A DNA stretch of 64,000 nt from Pictodentalium vernedei (lineage: Eukaryota > Mollusca > Scaphopoda > Dentaliida > Dentaliidae): the NCBI GenBank assembly GCA_031216915.1, contig CM062291.1, positions 34,352,484 to 34,416,483 on the forward strand, read 5' to 3'. Under the pieces are notes generated by a model. That model had not been told where the DNA came from, did no database searches, and worked only from the letters and a program-made list of their open reading frames with translations. Shown here in pieces: positions 1 through 11,830 of the stretch; within the stretch, counting starts at the first letter, position 1; each line of letters begins with the position of its first letter. The translations under genes were made by a program, and so were the position numbers.

Positions 1-434
1 GAGCCGATTTGAACAAACTTGAATCAGATCCACCCTACAATGTTGCATACCAAATATCAAAAGATTCTGCCTGCTGGATCTGGAGAAGAAGATTTTCAAA
101 GAAATTTGCCTGAAATGCAGTAAGTTCAAATTTGGGCTCCTATACTGAACCCAAATATAAACCCAGGGGGCCGATTTGAACAAACTTGAATCAGATCCAC
201 CCCACAATGTTGCATACCAAATATCAAAAGATTCTGCCTGCTGGATCTGGAGAAGAAGATTTTTTAAGAAATTTGCCTGAAATGCACTAAGTTCGAAATC
301 GGGCTCCTATACTGAGCCCAAATATGAACCCAGGGGGCCGATTTGAACAAACTTGAATCAGATCCACCCTACAATGTTGCATACCAAATATCAAAAGATT
401 CTGCCTGCTGGATCTGGAGAAGAAGATTTTTTAA
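1..434. repeat. Tandem repeat, period about 167 bp, 2.6 copies
   Basis: The motif CCGATTTGAACAAACTTGAA recurs at about 4, 171 and 338. Each unit runs through an A-rich GAGAAGAAGATTTT block to a GGGCTCCTATACTGA segment. The third copy breaks off near 434 and the array continues past the left edge of the window. The reading frame at 353-829 that starts in the last unit is low-complexity and matches nothing I recognise, so I do not call it a gene. Confidence 0.85.
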
Positions 435-1160
435 TGTTTTTCCCATTGCCTACAGTGTTAAAAAGTGCTGACTCAGCACTTTTTCAAAGTCCTGAAACTG
501 TACCCTATGATAAAACCGATGGCAATTTTTTTTTACCAATCCTTTCTGTTGGTCCTAAGGAAGCTGCACACCAAATAAAAATTCTCAGTGCCGTGCAGTT
601 TTGGAGATATGGGCGTTTTAAATTTTTTCTATTTTTAGCTCCTGCGGTTCCCACGGGGCTGCAGGAAAATTTTTTTTTGCATAAATCAAGTACTCATGAC
701 CCAATAAGCCCTCACATAAAATTTGGTTCAAATCAGCCTCTCGGTTTGGAAAATAGAAATTTTGGGCGGGGCAAAAAATTTTGCCCCTCTCATAACAACG
801 TCAAGTATAGCCCCACAAACTTCTCTTGAACAAATCTGAGTCTACACCTCAAAAGGAAGCTGCACACCAAATATCAAGTCTCTGCTACTGCTGGTTCATG
901 AGAAGAAGATTTACAAAGATTTTGGTGCCCCTTGGGGGTGTGGCACCACCCAGGAGGAGGGGCAACTTCATTTGAACAAATCTGAATTGGCATTAGGTAA
1001 TAAACATTTAGCCAACATTTGAATAAAATTGGGCTAGTGGTTTAGGAGGAGAAGTCGATAATGTAAAGTTAACGCCGGACGGACGACGACGGACGACGGA
1101 CAGAAAGTGATTAGTTAAGCTCCCCTTGAGCTTCGCTCAGGTGAGCTAAAAACAGGTGAC
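435..1160. repeat. Dispersed repeat with GGACGACGGAC segment
   Basis: Related but diverged copies of the upstream unit continue here (AAGGAAGCTGCACACCAAAT near 548 and 853; GAGAAGAAGATTTACAAAGA near 899). They end in a GGACGGACGACGACGGACGA run at 1076-1100 followed by AGCTCCCCTTGAGC...GGTGAGCTAAAA. I associate this pattern with highly repeated sequence in bivalve and other lophotrochozoan genomes. No coding potential seen. Confidence 0.55.
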
Positions 1161-1621
1161 TTGTTGCAACATTGTACTTACCCCGGTATCAAATAGAACT
1201 GTAATACTGTATTATGTATATTTTTGGGAGTTGGGGTTTTTGTGTTGTTAAATTCGTCCTTTGTGTAATACATTATGTCTGTGTTCAGTGTAATAAGTAT
1301 TTATTAAAAAATTATATATCCCAAGCAAAATTGACTTGTTTATTTTTTGTCAACCTCGTTTTGGAAGCTGTGACTTGTTTCAAATAAGTGTGCAGACTGC
1401 TGTCAATAGTTGTCTGAAACACACCCATAACATATAGTTTTCACAGTTGTCGAACATCATCACAAAGGTACTGATTGAACACTGCCACTTTCGAGCGGTG
1501 CACCACTCATTGTGAAAGAATACTGCCACTTTCGAGCGTGCACAACTCACTGTGAAAACGGGTGTTCAGAAATTAATGAGAAAGTGGTAATTAAAAATTA
1601 AAAATAATTACAACTCTGGTA

Positions 1622-1935
1622 CAGTTAAAACTAGAAGTCCTGTCACGAATAGTGCGCTTATCTAGGCTTAATTGCGCGTTGGAATTGCACGTAATTGCCA
1701 TATTCAATGGCATCCAAAGCACGACAGGATCTCTTGGTTACTTATAGCAAACACATGCAATGTTTCTGCCAATGGACCTCCGGTTTACCCGGAGGTCCAT
1801 TTGCTGAAACATTGCTTATGCACAGGCCATATGTACAGAATTTGCTAGCTTTACTTGGGCCATAACGCGCACGTTAACGCGCATATCAACGTGCAATTTG
1901 TGCGCATTTCATGACAGGACTTCTAGTTTTAACTG
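1622..1935. mobile_element. MITE, Tc1/mariner-type (TA target, ~28-bp TIR)
   Basis: The ends are inverted copies: CAGTTAAAACTAGAAGTCCT from 1622 and its complement ending at 1935. Each is flanked by TA (1620-1621 and 1936-1937), the target duplication of the Tc1/mariner superfamily. At 1768-1800 an inner palindrome reads GGACCTCCGG...CCGGAGGTCC within a larger GCAATGTTTC...GAAACATTGC stem. About 314 bp and no coding capacity, so non-autonomous. A near copy of the inner hairpin occurs alone at 5388-5462. Confidence 0.75.
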
Positions 1936-1937
1936 TA

Positions 1938-2885
1938 TTTGAGAATTATATAACAATTTAACCAGCGATATGATGTATGACTTATTGGTTTAATAAAACA
2001 TGCTCATTTATCATTTCATGATCATGCTCTGCAACACGTGAAATTATGACTTTCAGTGTAAAATCAATTTTTTGAATTTTGCCAAGGGAGGCAACTATTT
2101 TGTTATTCATATTCCGCTGTGTAAATTTTATCTGGTCTTCATATTATGATTTTTTTTTTTATTGATTTTGTGTGAAGCTATATTTTGTTTATTCGTAATA
2201 AATGTACATATTTAAAAAAAAAACAGCTATTTTTAAACAGACTATGTTTGTCTGTTTTCAAGGGGGTGGTTTGCAGTGTTGATTGACATACTAACTTACG
2301 TCCATTTCTAGCTTCGAGAGTAACCTGTACAAAAAATGAAAACAACACTGCATGGTTTTCTGTTTGTTTTATTCATTAAATTGAGAATTAAAACCCGAAA
2401 TCTGAAAATGAAATGTGTGTACAAGATAATTATGAGAATTTTTAAAGCAAATTCTGATTAAATTAGTGCTGTACTTTCGGTTTCGTTTACTGGAAGAATG
2501 GGGATGTATAATGACATGCGCAGTGAACAAAGGAAACTGGAAATGTTTCAGTTTTCACTGACAATATCAATTCCGACCACTTGCGGAGCGGATGGTGATA
2601 TGAAGGGGGGGGGGGGGGGGGGGGAGGGGGGGGGGGGGTAGGGGGCATATAACAGCAGTTTTAATTTTGTTTTTGTTTTACCATTAACCAATGGACAATA
2701 ACAAAATAGATGTCCATTCTGACTTGAAGCGTGGCAATGCTTGTGATTTGAGTGCAATTTAAGTGAAGTTGAACTGTTCGATGACGGGTGCGATTTTTTG
2801 CGCTCGTCTTTTTTAAATTACAGGCGCTTGCGAGCGCGAGTGCAATAGCGCCCGTCTCACGCGAAGGACTGCCCAAGGAAAATTC
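1938..2885. other. Unannotated AT-rich DNA with poly-G tract
   Basis: I see no gene. A nearly pure G run occupies about 2606-2638, and the short reading frames over it are by-products of composition. A purine-rich ATTTTTAAAA stretch lies near 2210-2230. Confidence 0.6.
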
Positions 2886-2887
2886 AC

Positions 2888-2953
2888 ACTCTTGACCACC
2901 ACAGGCCCAAACCTGAGCCAAGGCTCAGGTTTGGTCCTGAGGTGGTCAAGAGT
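2888..2953. repeat. Near-perfect hairpin
   Basis: ACTCTTGACCACC...CCTGAGCC (2888-2919) is followed almost at once by its inverted complement (2921-2953), with a few mismatches. The stem is about 32 bp with a 1-2 nt loop. It is probably the core of a small palindromic element. Confidence 0.7.
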
Positions 2954-3267
2954 CTGACAATCGCCGCATTAAGATTTAAGAAGGCAATTACACTGTTTGG
3001 CAAACTGAGAAGGCATAGTGGTCGCTTGTCCAGTTCCCTCCCAGTAGGATCAGTTTCCCACCCAGTAGGATAGTTGGATGAGTTTATGCACAAACAGGGT
3101 AAAAACATTTGGTCGGTTTTTGCTCGGAATTGCAGTTTGGTCTTCCAGTTTTGCAGCAAAAACCAGAACCGAACCGGAAAACTGCCCAGCCCTAATTATT
3201 ACAAGTTCTTCATTTTCAAGGTTTATTCTTTCTCCAAAAATGTCTGTCTACATGTACATTTACTTTT

Positions 3268-3917
3268 AGGGTTCATACACTTAAGGACAACAAAAATTTC
3301 AAGGATTTTTCAAGGACATTTCAAGGACAAATAAGAATTTATCAAGCAGCTATTTTCTGACGGGATTGTATAATTTCTCAAAAATCTCAACCTACATTTA
3401 AAATCTATTTCTTGCACAATTGGCTGGGTGCTAGATTTTGTTTGGCGGTTACAATTTATTCAATATTTATTTTATTACAAATCATTCGAGAGTGCCTGTA
3501 AGCACAAATCAGAGGCCTTCAGGCAATCTCCAATGATTTATAATAAAGAAAATTGATGTGGAGAAAGTGTCATTTACTATTGAGTGTGTACAGAGTCTGC
3601 ACAAAGAATAGAAAGACCTGATTAAAAGTTCTCTCACTTTTCAGTTAAACTGATGGTGGTTTTCAGCACTCCACCAGTTAATTCCGATATTCATGTTTTT
3701 TTTTCATCTTTTTCGAAAAATTAAACCAAAATAAAATTGAAAATTTGGCAAAAGGTTGGACTCAACTAAACAAGCTGCAATGATAGCAGGAAAAATCCAA
3801 GGACATTCAAGGAGTCTGACTGATTTTCAAGTACTTTTCAAGGGTATGTTCTGAATATTTCAAATTCAAGGAGTTTGACTAATATTCAAGGACTTTTCAA
3901 GGCTGTGCGAACCCTGA
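3268..3917. mobile_element. hAT-like non-autonomous element (CAGGGTTC/CCTTGAAA type)
   Basis: The left end reads AGGGTTCATACACTTAAGGA followed by repeated TTTCAAGGA blocks. The right end is the inverted form (TTCAAGGACTTTTCAAGG...GCGAACCCTG). Ends of the form CAGGGTTC...CCTTGAAA are familiar from non-autonomous hAT repeats in many animals. Flanks (ACTTT-like on both sides) are too decayed to prove an 8-bp duplication. The interior contains a hairpin-like ATTTATTCAATATTTATT segment (3448-3550) resembling those at 7530 and 25855. Confidence 0.5.
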
Positions 3918-4039
3918 CTTTATTCAACTTTTCTCCAAGTGTTTGCAAACACAAGTATTTTTATACAAGGTCTTGAATGTTTTAACTACAAGTGTGAGCT
4001 TATGGGGGTTGTATCAGGATTTCCCCAAACAAGGGGCAT

Positions 4040-4298
4040 GTGCAAGCCAGAAAATAAGCAGACTGTCATCTGCAAAATGAGGTCCCCAGAGGGTGAATTT
4101 AGTGATGCTACCCTGCACAGCAGGGTAGCATCACTAAATTTACCCTCTGTGAACCTCAAGTCTCAATCAGGGTCTCAAAACTAAACAAAAAGAGGTACTC
4201 AGAGGATAAATTGGCCCACTGTATGGGATAGAATCATCAAATTCACCCTCTGGGGACCTCATTCTGCATATGTCAGACTGCTTATTTTCAGGCTTGGG
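4040..4298. repeat. Nested inverted repeat (hairpin inside a foldback)
   Basis: An outer pair (4040-4100 and about 4235-4298; AAAATAAGCAGACTGTCATC and its complement) encloses a second perfect hairpin at about 4086-4153 built on GGTGAATTTAGTGATGCTAC. The outer arms also contain the GAGGGTGAATTT motif, so it occurs in three to four places. It is probably a palindromic MITE with a duplicated arm. No coding capacity. Confidence 0.7.
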
Positions 4299-4837
4299 CA
4301 TGTGCTCCCTGACAGGGTGATGTTCCTCCCCATCATAGTAGGGGAAGGCTCAATGAAGTCGAACAAGAATAAATTGATCAAATTCCAGGTTGCATTATGG
4401 GAAAAATTGGCAGGATGAAGTTTTTATATTTTGTCATCAGGGTCAGCAAATGTGAAGTGAAGCTAAGAACCTGTTCACATTCTAACTAATCAGTTGACCA
4501 AATCTTTTGTGCATTCATTTTTCATCAAATTTGCATTTCCAAACCATATATATATTTCAAGCAGTCTATTATTATTAGGCAGAGGGAAAAAAAAAAGAAC
4601 TGGTTCAGGTGTCCTGGCCAATCCTAATTTTCATACTCGACTATAATTCTTTTTTTTATGAACACTTAGCTTCAAAAGTTGTTACACTGGCTGGTTTTGT
4701 TTTTTTTTTCAAGTTCGGGAAAGGGTCAAGATACAGTTTGCAAAAATATAATATTAAAACTTTTTTAGCTGATCGACTCTATTTTCTATTGCATGTACCC
4801 GAAACCATTAATTTTTTTTCGCCTTTATCAAACATGA

Positions 4838-5084
4838 TTAACCCTTTACCTAACATGAAAAGCAGACGACACTTGCAAAAAAAATTCTTGAATAACTAAT
4901 TTTTTTCATTTTTTGTCTCAAAAACATAGGTTATGACCCCTCGTTGGAATGAGCTCGATGAGCTCGTTCCAACGAGGGGTCATAACCTATGTTTTTGAGA
5001 CAAAAAATGAAAATATTTTGAAAATTGGCGATTTTTGAGAATAGCGCTGGCCGGTTTTGGCCGTTACTTTGGGTAAAGGGTTAA
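4838..5084 (+). mobile_element. TTAA hairpin MITE, family A (copy A1)
   Basis: Element 4842-5080 is flanked by TTAA on both sides. Its ends are CCCTTTACCTAAC and its inverted form. The centre is a long palindrome containing CATAGGTTATGACCCCTCG and GAGCTCG. A TTAA target with CCC...GGG ends is the signature of piggyBac-type transposition. At about 239 bp it has no coding room and would need a transposase in trans. Both arms carry the G variant (CTCGTTGG/CCAACGAG). Confidence 0.85.
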
Positions 5085-5387
5085 TAATCTTTTCTTAAAT
5101 TTTTCTTTTATGTGGAGCCTGTTCAAAATTGATTTATTTCATCACTGCATTATTGTTTTTAGATTGATCTTGTTCTTAAAAACAGTTTTGTTATAATTTA
5201 TTGGGAAGTCAAGACTGGCATTCTTAAAAATGCAGGAAGGCTAAAAATCGCTCTCCTCACACGTGCTAGGGGAGAGATTAGCTCTCCTCGAGCTTACACT
5301 ACATAGAGAGTGTATTATCACTAAATCACCTGCAGAGTGGAGATTCCACCCAAGCAATAATTGCAAATTTGTTGCAAAGCATAACAA

Positions 5388-5462
5388 GCACAAGCAAAAT
5401 TTCAGCCAATGGACCTCCGGGTTAAACCCGGAGGTCCATTGGCTGAAACATTGCTTGTGTTT
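5388..5462. repeat. Hairpin with GGACCTCCGG stem
   Basis: The stem is AGCCAATGGACCTCCGGGTT with its complement around a very short loop, extended by CAAGCAA...TTGCTTG. It matches the core of the Tc1/mariner-type MITE at 1622-1935, but I could not find that element's outer TIRs here. It is either a shorter related MITE or a truncated copy. Confidence 0.65.
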
Positions 5463-6009
5463 TTAGTTGATATATACAAAATATGAAAGTGATAATTTAG
5501 GTGACAACTCCTCTCTGTGGGTGATTTAGTTACAATCCACTCTCCACGTACTATACAAAAGCTAAAAGTGGCAAAATGAAGTTGTACTATTAATGAATTA
5601 TGCCTAGTGGGCTTTGTACATTTTATTTTGTGCTGCTATCAGGTAGCTTTTGTGAGACGGCTACACTGCCCCTCCCCACACCTCAGGGCCTTGGTAAGGC
5701 CTGGAAGTGTGGGAGAGGCAGTGTGGCCATATTGCAGTGACATTTTAACATACCAGATAATTGAAAACCTGTGGGTTTTAGCAATAGGCTGTTGTTGTAA
5801 TCATTATTTTCTAAGGGCTATTTTTCGCCCTCCTCAGTTTTTTTTTAAGGCGCGCAGTAGGCAATCGAATAAATCGCTCTCCTGAAAATGCCAGGCCTGG
5901 GAGGTCCCTGCCTACTCGACTAACTCTCCAATTAATTATAACAAATTACATGTAAATTCACAAAATAACTCTTACTCCTTGCAAAATCTGAACTTGAAGT
6001 TAAAAACAG

Positions 6010-6090
6010 AACAAGTCACTGTGGAGTGCAACAAGATGCCATCTACAATGCTTTAGCATTGCATATGGCACCTTCTTGCACTCCAGGGAC
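6010..6090. repeat. Imperfect hairpin (GGAGTGCAA stem)
   Basis: GGAGTGCAACAAGATGCCAT and its near-complement ATGGCACCTTCTTGCACTCC flank an inner ATGCTTTAGCAT loop. The stem is about 30 bp with bulges. It may be a small MITE core. Confidence 0.55.
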
Positions 6091-6814
6091 AAATTGCATC
6101 TAGGGGTGTATATCTGAATAAATCACCGATATGGGTTTCTATAACGAAACCTCATTAAATCACCGACATAGATTTCTAAAACGAAACCTCATAACTATGT
6201 TGCTGATACAGAATTTTTTTGTTTTTTTTCGATTGAAATTTTTCAATTGCATGCTATGATCACATTGATATGCAAGCATATATGCTTTCATCTTTTTTCT
6301 CTACTGCCATCAAATTTATTGATTGTTGTCCAGTTGCCATTTTTATTTTCCTTTGACTGTTATATAAATGGGGAGTGAGTCAGTCACTCAGACCATCTAG
6401 AAATTCAAACTTCAATTATCTCCCTTGATAAGCATTTCAACTATAAATCTTCAACAGTCCTGGGATTGGTCGGCCCGCTAGTAAAGTATAAATCAAGATA
6501 CCGTTTCAAATTTGAACAATGGAACACAATATAGCAACTACAGGGTTTCTTCTGCCTTCTTTGGGGAAGGGCCTAGGGCCCATGCAATTGGGAAACTCTG
6601 CATTGTGAAGGCTCGATTTGGGATTAATACAGAAGCCACTACATGTATAGTACATGCAAGTTTTTTAACAAACAGCTGCTGCAGATACAAGACAGTTGTG
6701 GAGTTAATACAGACAAAATACATGCTGATTGTAAGATAAAATTAAACTGGAGGTACTGTGAGCAAACTCACAAAGTGATACCCGCCGCACCTGAAATGTA
6801 TAAGTTCAGCGCCT

Positions 6815-7205
6815 GAAATGTATAAGTTAGATTATCTCCCCTTGGAAATGGCAGACCGGAATTATATTGCTTCATGCACATCTTCATATGGAGTTCTCCA
6901 TTGTGTAAAGTTTCATGAAAATTCTTCAAACAGTTTAGGAGGAGTTGCACTTACAAGGATGGACAGTCGGTACAAGTTAGATTATCTCCCCTTGGAAATG
7001 TCAGAACGGAATTATATTGCTTCATGCACATCTTCATATGGAGTTCTTCCATTGTGTAAAGTTTCATGAAAATTCTTCAAACGGTTTAGGAGGAGTTGTG
7101 CTTACAAGGATGGACAGACTGACAGATGGATGGACGGACAGGGTGATTCCTATATACCCCCCCAAACTTTGTTTGCGGGGGGGGGGGGGGGGGGGGGGGG
7201 GGGGA
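6815..7205. repeat. Duplicated dispersed repeat with poly-G end
   Basis: A unit of about 150 bp beginning TTAGATTATCTCCCCTTGGA is present at about 6826 and 6976 (roughly 95% alike by eye). It leads into GGATGGACAGACTGACAGAT, GTGATTCCTATATACCCCCC and a G run at 7176-7204. This resembles repeats I know from marine mollusc genomes. Overlapping reading frames that end in poly-glycine are artefacts. Confidence 0.65.
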
Positions 7206-7529
7206 GGAGGTATAATAATGAACATATTTGTGCATTTTGTCACCCTTCAACAGTCGACATTCTGTGGCTTAGCAGTTGTCTGGACAAGTCTTGGCTATTG
7301 ACAAGGTTCTTGGGATTTAATTTGCAAATATATCAGAAACCTGCCTGTCAAGACACCTGTTTTGTTGCATTACAAAGTGAAGAAAGTCAAAGGCCTATAA
7401 GTGTTATCTGGTAGAGTGTTAAATTATTTTCCAAAGGTGATTTGAAATGAGAGTATGTTTTTTCAAAGATGCCATGCTGCCCTCACGAGGAGCCTCAGTA
7501 TAGCAAGATTTTGTTCATAAATAATTCTT

Positions 7530-7580
7530 TTGTTACAATTTATTGGAGAGTGCCTATTGCACTCTCCAATAAATTTCAAC
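7530..7580. repeat. Small hairpin (GGAGAGTGC family)
   Basis: TTTATTGGAGAGTGCCTATT is followed by its complement GCACTCTCCAATAAA. The same architecture, with slightly different bases, recurs at 25855-25910 and in decayed form at 3448-3550, so this is a repeated palindromic family. Confidence 0.6.
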
Positions 7581-7715
7581 CAAATAATTTTATTTATACA
7601 AATTTTCTTCTACTGCTGAGCAAACATCAAGCCAATGCATACAGTGTAAAGCCACTAAAGTGGATTCCAGCACTTTTCAAGAGAGCCATAACAGTGGCTT
7701 CTAGCACTCGACCAG

Positions 7716-7955
7716 TTAACCCTTTACCCAACAAGTCACCCGTGTAACATGCTAATTCAGCAGCTGAAATATATTACTTTTCGAAAAATTTCAACAAAAC
7801 CATATCATGTGATCCACTATTTTGAACGAGCTCATCGAGCTCGTTCCAAAGAGGGGTCACATGATATGGGTTTTGTTGACATTTTTTTTTTAAATTTAAA
7901 AAATGATATTTAAAACAATAAATTTTGAAATCGTCTGCGTTGGGTAAAGGGTTGA
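7716..7955 (+). mobile_element. TTAA hairpin MITE, family B (copy B1)
   Basis: The left flank is TTAA and the end is CCCTTTACCCAAC. The right end GGGTAAAGGG is followed by TTGA, a decayed TTAA. The central palindrome is of the CATATCATGTGACCCCTC type, which distinguishes family B from A. The left arm has several substitutions, so this is an older copy. Confidence 0.75.
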
Positions 7956-8101
7956 AGGATTTAATTTTTATGTTAATCAAATGAGAACTGAAACTGGGAG
8001 ATGTGAATTGAGAAAAATCATGCCAAAATGCCATTGGGAATGGGTTCCAAATTCGTCCCATGTAGACCTCCAAAAGAATCTCTAAACTATCACATTTCAA
8101 G

Positions 8102-8305
8102 TTAAAAGATTATAAAAGCATTGTATTTAATTTTCAACAAAACTATATCATGTGATGCGTTCTCATTTGAAAGAGCTTGCTCAGCGTCACATGATATGGT
8201 TTTGTGGAAATTTTTTTAAAAAAAGATTTTTCCAAACTGATCAATTTATGTAAATTATGAAGCCTGAATGATTGGTAGCCAAATAGGTACATGTAAAGGG
8301 GTTAA
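8102..8305 (+). mobile_element. Degenerate TTAA MITE, family B (copy B2)
   Basis: TTAA at both ends encloses a much-decayed family B palindrome (CAACAAAACTATATCATGTG ... CACATGATATGGTTTTGTGG). The termini are AAAGATT... and GTAAAGGGG. It is shorter than its relatives and lacks most of the GAGCTC centre. Confidence 0.5.
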
Positions 8306-8653
8306 AGATTTGTATGAATTTGTGTAGTCTTTCTTCAATACAACCTGATAATGCTATCCAATATTTATTGACTGTTAGGTCCCACACAGTAGATCTGTTT
8401 CTCAGGCCACTTTTTGGTAAAATTGCATGTGGGCAGGCATTTTTTTTTTAAATTTTTGTAATTATTTCTTTGCCATCAATGTTCTTGGTTTGTTTTACGT
8501 TTCGGCCTCATAATCTACAGATTAGCATGGGTGGTGGAGTATTTCATCCCTTGATTGAAAGATGGTATTACTATGCTAAATTGCAAAGCCTTGTTGTGCT
8601 CAAGGGACAAATTTATCACTTTTATTAACTTGGGTAAAATATCAAATACACAT

Positions 8654-8901
8654 TTAACCCTTTACGCAACGAATCGCCCCCATCTGTCCACGTAATATGT
8701 AAATTCAGCAGCTGAAAAAATATTATTTTTCGAAAATTTTCAACAAAACCATATCATGTGACCCCTCTTTGGAACAAGCTCGTTGAGCTCGTTCCAAAGA
8801 GGGGTCACATGATATGGTTTTGTTGAAATTTTTTGAAAAAATTAAAAAATGATATTTAAAGTAATAAATTTTGATATCGTCTGCATTGCGTAAAGGGATA
8901 A
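8654..8901 (+). mobile_element. TTAA hairpin MITE, family B (copy B3)
   Basis: Left TTAA then CCCTTTACGCAAC; right GCGTAAAGGG then ATAA. The central stem is almost perfect (CAACAAAACCATATCATGTG and complement), with the T variant CTCTTTGG/CCAAAGAG on both arms. Frames reading across it are palindrome translations. Confidence 0.8.
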
Positions 8902-10850
8902 TTCTTATTTTTTTAAGTTTGTATTGGTTATAAAAATAGCATGCAGCAACCAAAAGGACCATATGGGAAGGCCTGAGAAACTGTTTTTTAACTTTTTAGG
9001 CCTTTTCCAACTGATTTTTATTCTCCTTTAAAAAGTATAAATTAATATAGTATTTCAAACTAAAGTTGAATAATGGAACACAAGAAAGCAACTGCAAAGA
9101 AAATTAATAGCTATACATGCATTTGTTGGTTGTGTTTTATGAAGAAAAAAATGCAGAAGAAAATTTAATCAACGGGACAATTAATCACACGATCACTTTT
9201 ACGTTTTTTCAATCAATTTAAAATATACAATTATTTTTCGGAGAAAAAAATCCTACAACAGCCAGTCGGTTAGATTTATGCACTTCGTTGTCTTCAAGTT
9301 CAGTCAGAAGGCGCCTTCGCTTTGGCCGAGTTCGAACATCATTTGTGTTTCTCGATTGAAGATGACCGCAAGTTTTTTGTTAATATTTTCTGACTTTATA
9401 ATATTGAGAATGACAAACCATCACCTTTTCAAAAAAAATAAAAAAATACAGACATGTAGCCATTCTCCAACAAACACTTCTATCGGCACTTTTTCTGAAA
9501 TCAGAATCTGCCTTTCAAGTTGCATTGTTTCCTATTGACTATTTTACGTTCTTACAATCCAGAAAACACGTGCGGCAGTATTGTCTCACGTGGTTCTGAA
9601 GAAATTACAGGGTTTCGGGTAGACGAAGGTGATCGCTTACAAATTATTTAGAATTAATTTAAATCTAACAATCAGTCAATCGTCAGTGAAATAAAAACAT
9701 ACTCACAGGAGCCGCTATCGATAATAATGTCTGAAGTGTGGACGCGAATGACAAACTGTTGGCTTGATTTATCACTTCGTCAACACACAAGCTGTCAATG
9801 AAATCGACAGTAATATTCAGTGGCGCCAAAATACCCGCTTTCTAAATATAGTACACCCATATTCGGAACCAAGCATGTTTCATAGTTTCGATTTTTTCTT
9901 TTAAAAATATTGATAGCAGAACGCATTTCATTTCTACAAATGTCGGACGTCTTGGCAAACGGTATTACATGATCTCACAATTCCATTACGTTAAACAGAC
10001 CTTGTGGTGTTTAGAAAGTAACTGTTTAACATAATGAAATAATCGAACTATCTAGGCTGGTCCACCCTTACTAAAATGGTATCTGCCTTCTTCCACATTG
10101 TCAGACGTGTAAACCTCCTCCTTCAGCCAATTGCAGAATGGCATCACTCGTGCTTCACTGGTGGCTGTGTCTGCATACCGTTATGAACGATTGTAGCTCA
10201 AAGTTAAGTGCTTGAACCTTGATCTGAAATTTTGTAACTACCGTTACGTGATTGTTTAGTTGAATGACACCGAGTCGGGAACAGTTTACCAATCAGTTTT
10301 ACCGTTCGCACTTTGCTCCCATCAATTAACAACTCTTCATTAAAGTTAATAATACGTTTGGATGCACATTTTCTGACGAAACAACTTTGGCAGTGTGTAT
10401 AAATTAACTGTGCACCGTTTTTTGTCTTTAATGCGAGGTCACTAACCTGCATGTGTTTTGCCAGATGTTTCAGAAATCACCCCTCGCAGGGCCGAATTTT
10501 ATACGAAAATTAGGAAAAAACAACGAGAATCAATTTTAATTCTCGCGAATGTTCATCGATTCTTGTCAAAGATTCTGAAGGTGGCCTTAACTCCTTGCAC
10601 GCTGCTGGCAGATATTCCCACCAGGATAGGATTTCTCTTGACTTTGGAATATGTATAATTTGGGTGTATTTAATCAAATTTTCAACCTGTAATTGAATGG
10701 ATTTTTTTCTAATGGGTTCTGTAGGTTCTCAAGTTAAATTTTCAAGAAGTTTTCATCAAATCCAGTCACGGCTGCTTTACAGCATCCATGACAAGATTTA
10801 ATGAAAAATATTTTATAAATACTCAGCGGGTTAAGAGCCGGAGAATTCTT
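8902..10850. other. Unannotated DNA, about 1.9 kb
   Basis: I see no gene, RNA or element with clear ends. A segment near 9030-9110 (AAAGTATAAATTAATATAGT...GGAACACAAGAAAGCAAC) resembles 6483-6540, so part is an old dispersed repeat. Reading frames here are under 90 codons and show no family motif. Confidence 0.5.
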
Positions 10851-11289
10851 ATTTTTTGCTCCCTCATAAAAAGGCAACACTTGCCTTGGCAGTTAGCGGT
10901 GTGAAGTCAAGTCTAACAGGCAAGCAATACTTCACTAGAAATGACTGTCAAGAAAGTATCCAGCAACTGCCACAAGCAAGACCACCAAAAGCCTGTAGGA
11001 CTATATCGAAACGTGGACATACATGTATGCTAGTAGAAGACCCCTTGGGGAACTTAGAACAAGACTCGTTATGAACTTATGGAAAAATGGGATGGAAACA
11101 CGAAGGATAGTTAGATGAGGAAAAGGGTCAATTTTATAGTTGGGGAGACCGAGAAGGCGCCATTGGGGTAATTATGAAACAGTTTTTGATTGGATGCTGG
11201 GAGATTCGAAGGGAGAGTGGGTGAGGAATATCCCGGCGGGGCACTGGGTTAGGCCTAATGTAGGCCTCATCGTTAGAGGACCGCAACAA

Positions 11290-11307
11290 ATCTGTGAAAG
11301 GCTGAAG

Positions 11308-11353
<46 letters not shown>

Positions 11354-11412
11354 ACTTTGGACGGACGCTGATTTGTCGCGGTTCTCGGGTGAGAAGGTCT
11401 TCATTATTTATT

Positions 11413-11446
<34 letters not shown>

Positions 11447-11510
11447 ACACTTTGGACGGACGCTGATTTGTCGCGGTTCTCGGGTGAGAAGGTCTTCGTT
11501 AACCCTGTGC
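11290..11510. repeat. (ATT)n microsatellite with duplicated 3' flank
   Basis: An ATT run at 11311-11349 is followed by AACACTTTGGACGGACGCTG...GAGAAGGTCTTC. After TTTA and ATT runs (11401-11444) the same flank is repeated almost exactly (11445-11500). An ATT tail behind a non-repetitive body (about 11140-11310) is typical of a non-LTR element 3' end. The partial duplication probably arose by slippage between the ATT runs. Confidence 0.7.
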
Positions 11511-11599
11511 TTCCAAATGCCCCCTGTCCCCACGCATCTTCTCTCCTCTCCTCTCAGCAACCGTAAAAGAACTGCTTGATGACACCCAGTAGGCCTACC

Positions 11600-11830
11600 C
11601 CATTCATCCCAATCTATCCGATAAACATATTAACCCTCTCCTTAGTGTCACCGACTAACCACATATCTTTTATTCTCCTCTCCCACTTCCCCATTTTTTT
11701 TCTCTCAGCGAATCTTATACTGTTTATAGTCTGACCAGTATTTTGGACAGTCTAATAGAAAGTGTTCCAGGCATCCACTGCTCCTAAATTACACATTTGG
11801 CACCCTTTCCCCCGTCCTTCCCAATTTTTC
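11600..11830 (-). pseudogene. Decayed LINE C-terminal fragment
   Basis: On the minus strand, two frames joined by a frameshift read CQMCNLGAV and then LEHFLLDCPKYWSDYKQ. That is the CxxC...HxxxxC knuckle followed by a cysteine-proline-aromatic motif, common at the C-terminus of non-LTR retrotransposon polyproteins. A stop follows soon after. The fragment is too short and broken to place in a clade. Confidence 0.4.

Noticed and set aside
353..829. 158-codon frame
   Set aside because: Begins in a tandem-repeat unit and continues through AT-rich dispersed repeat; composition is low-complexity and no domain is recognisable.
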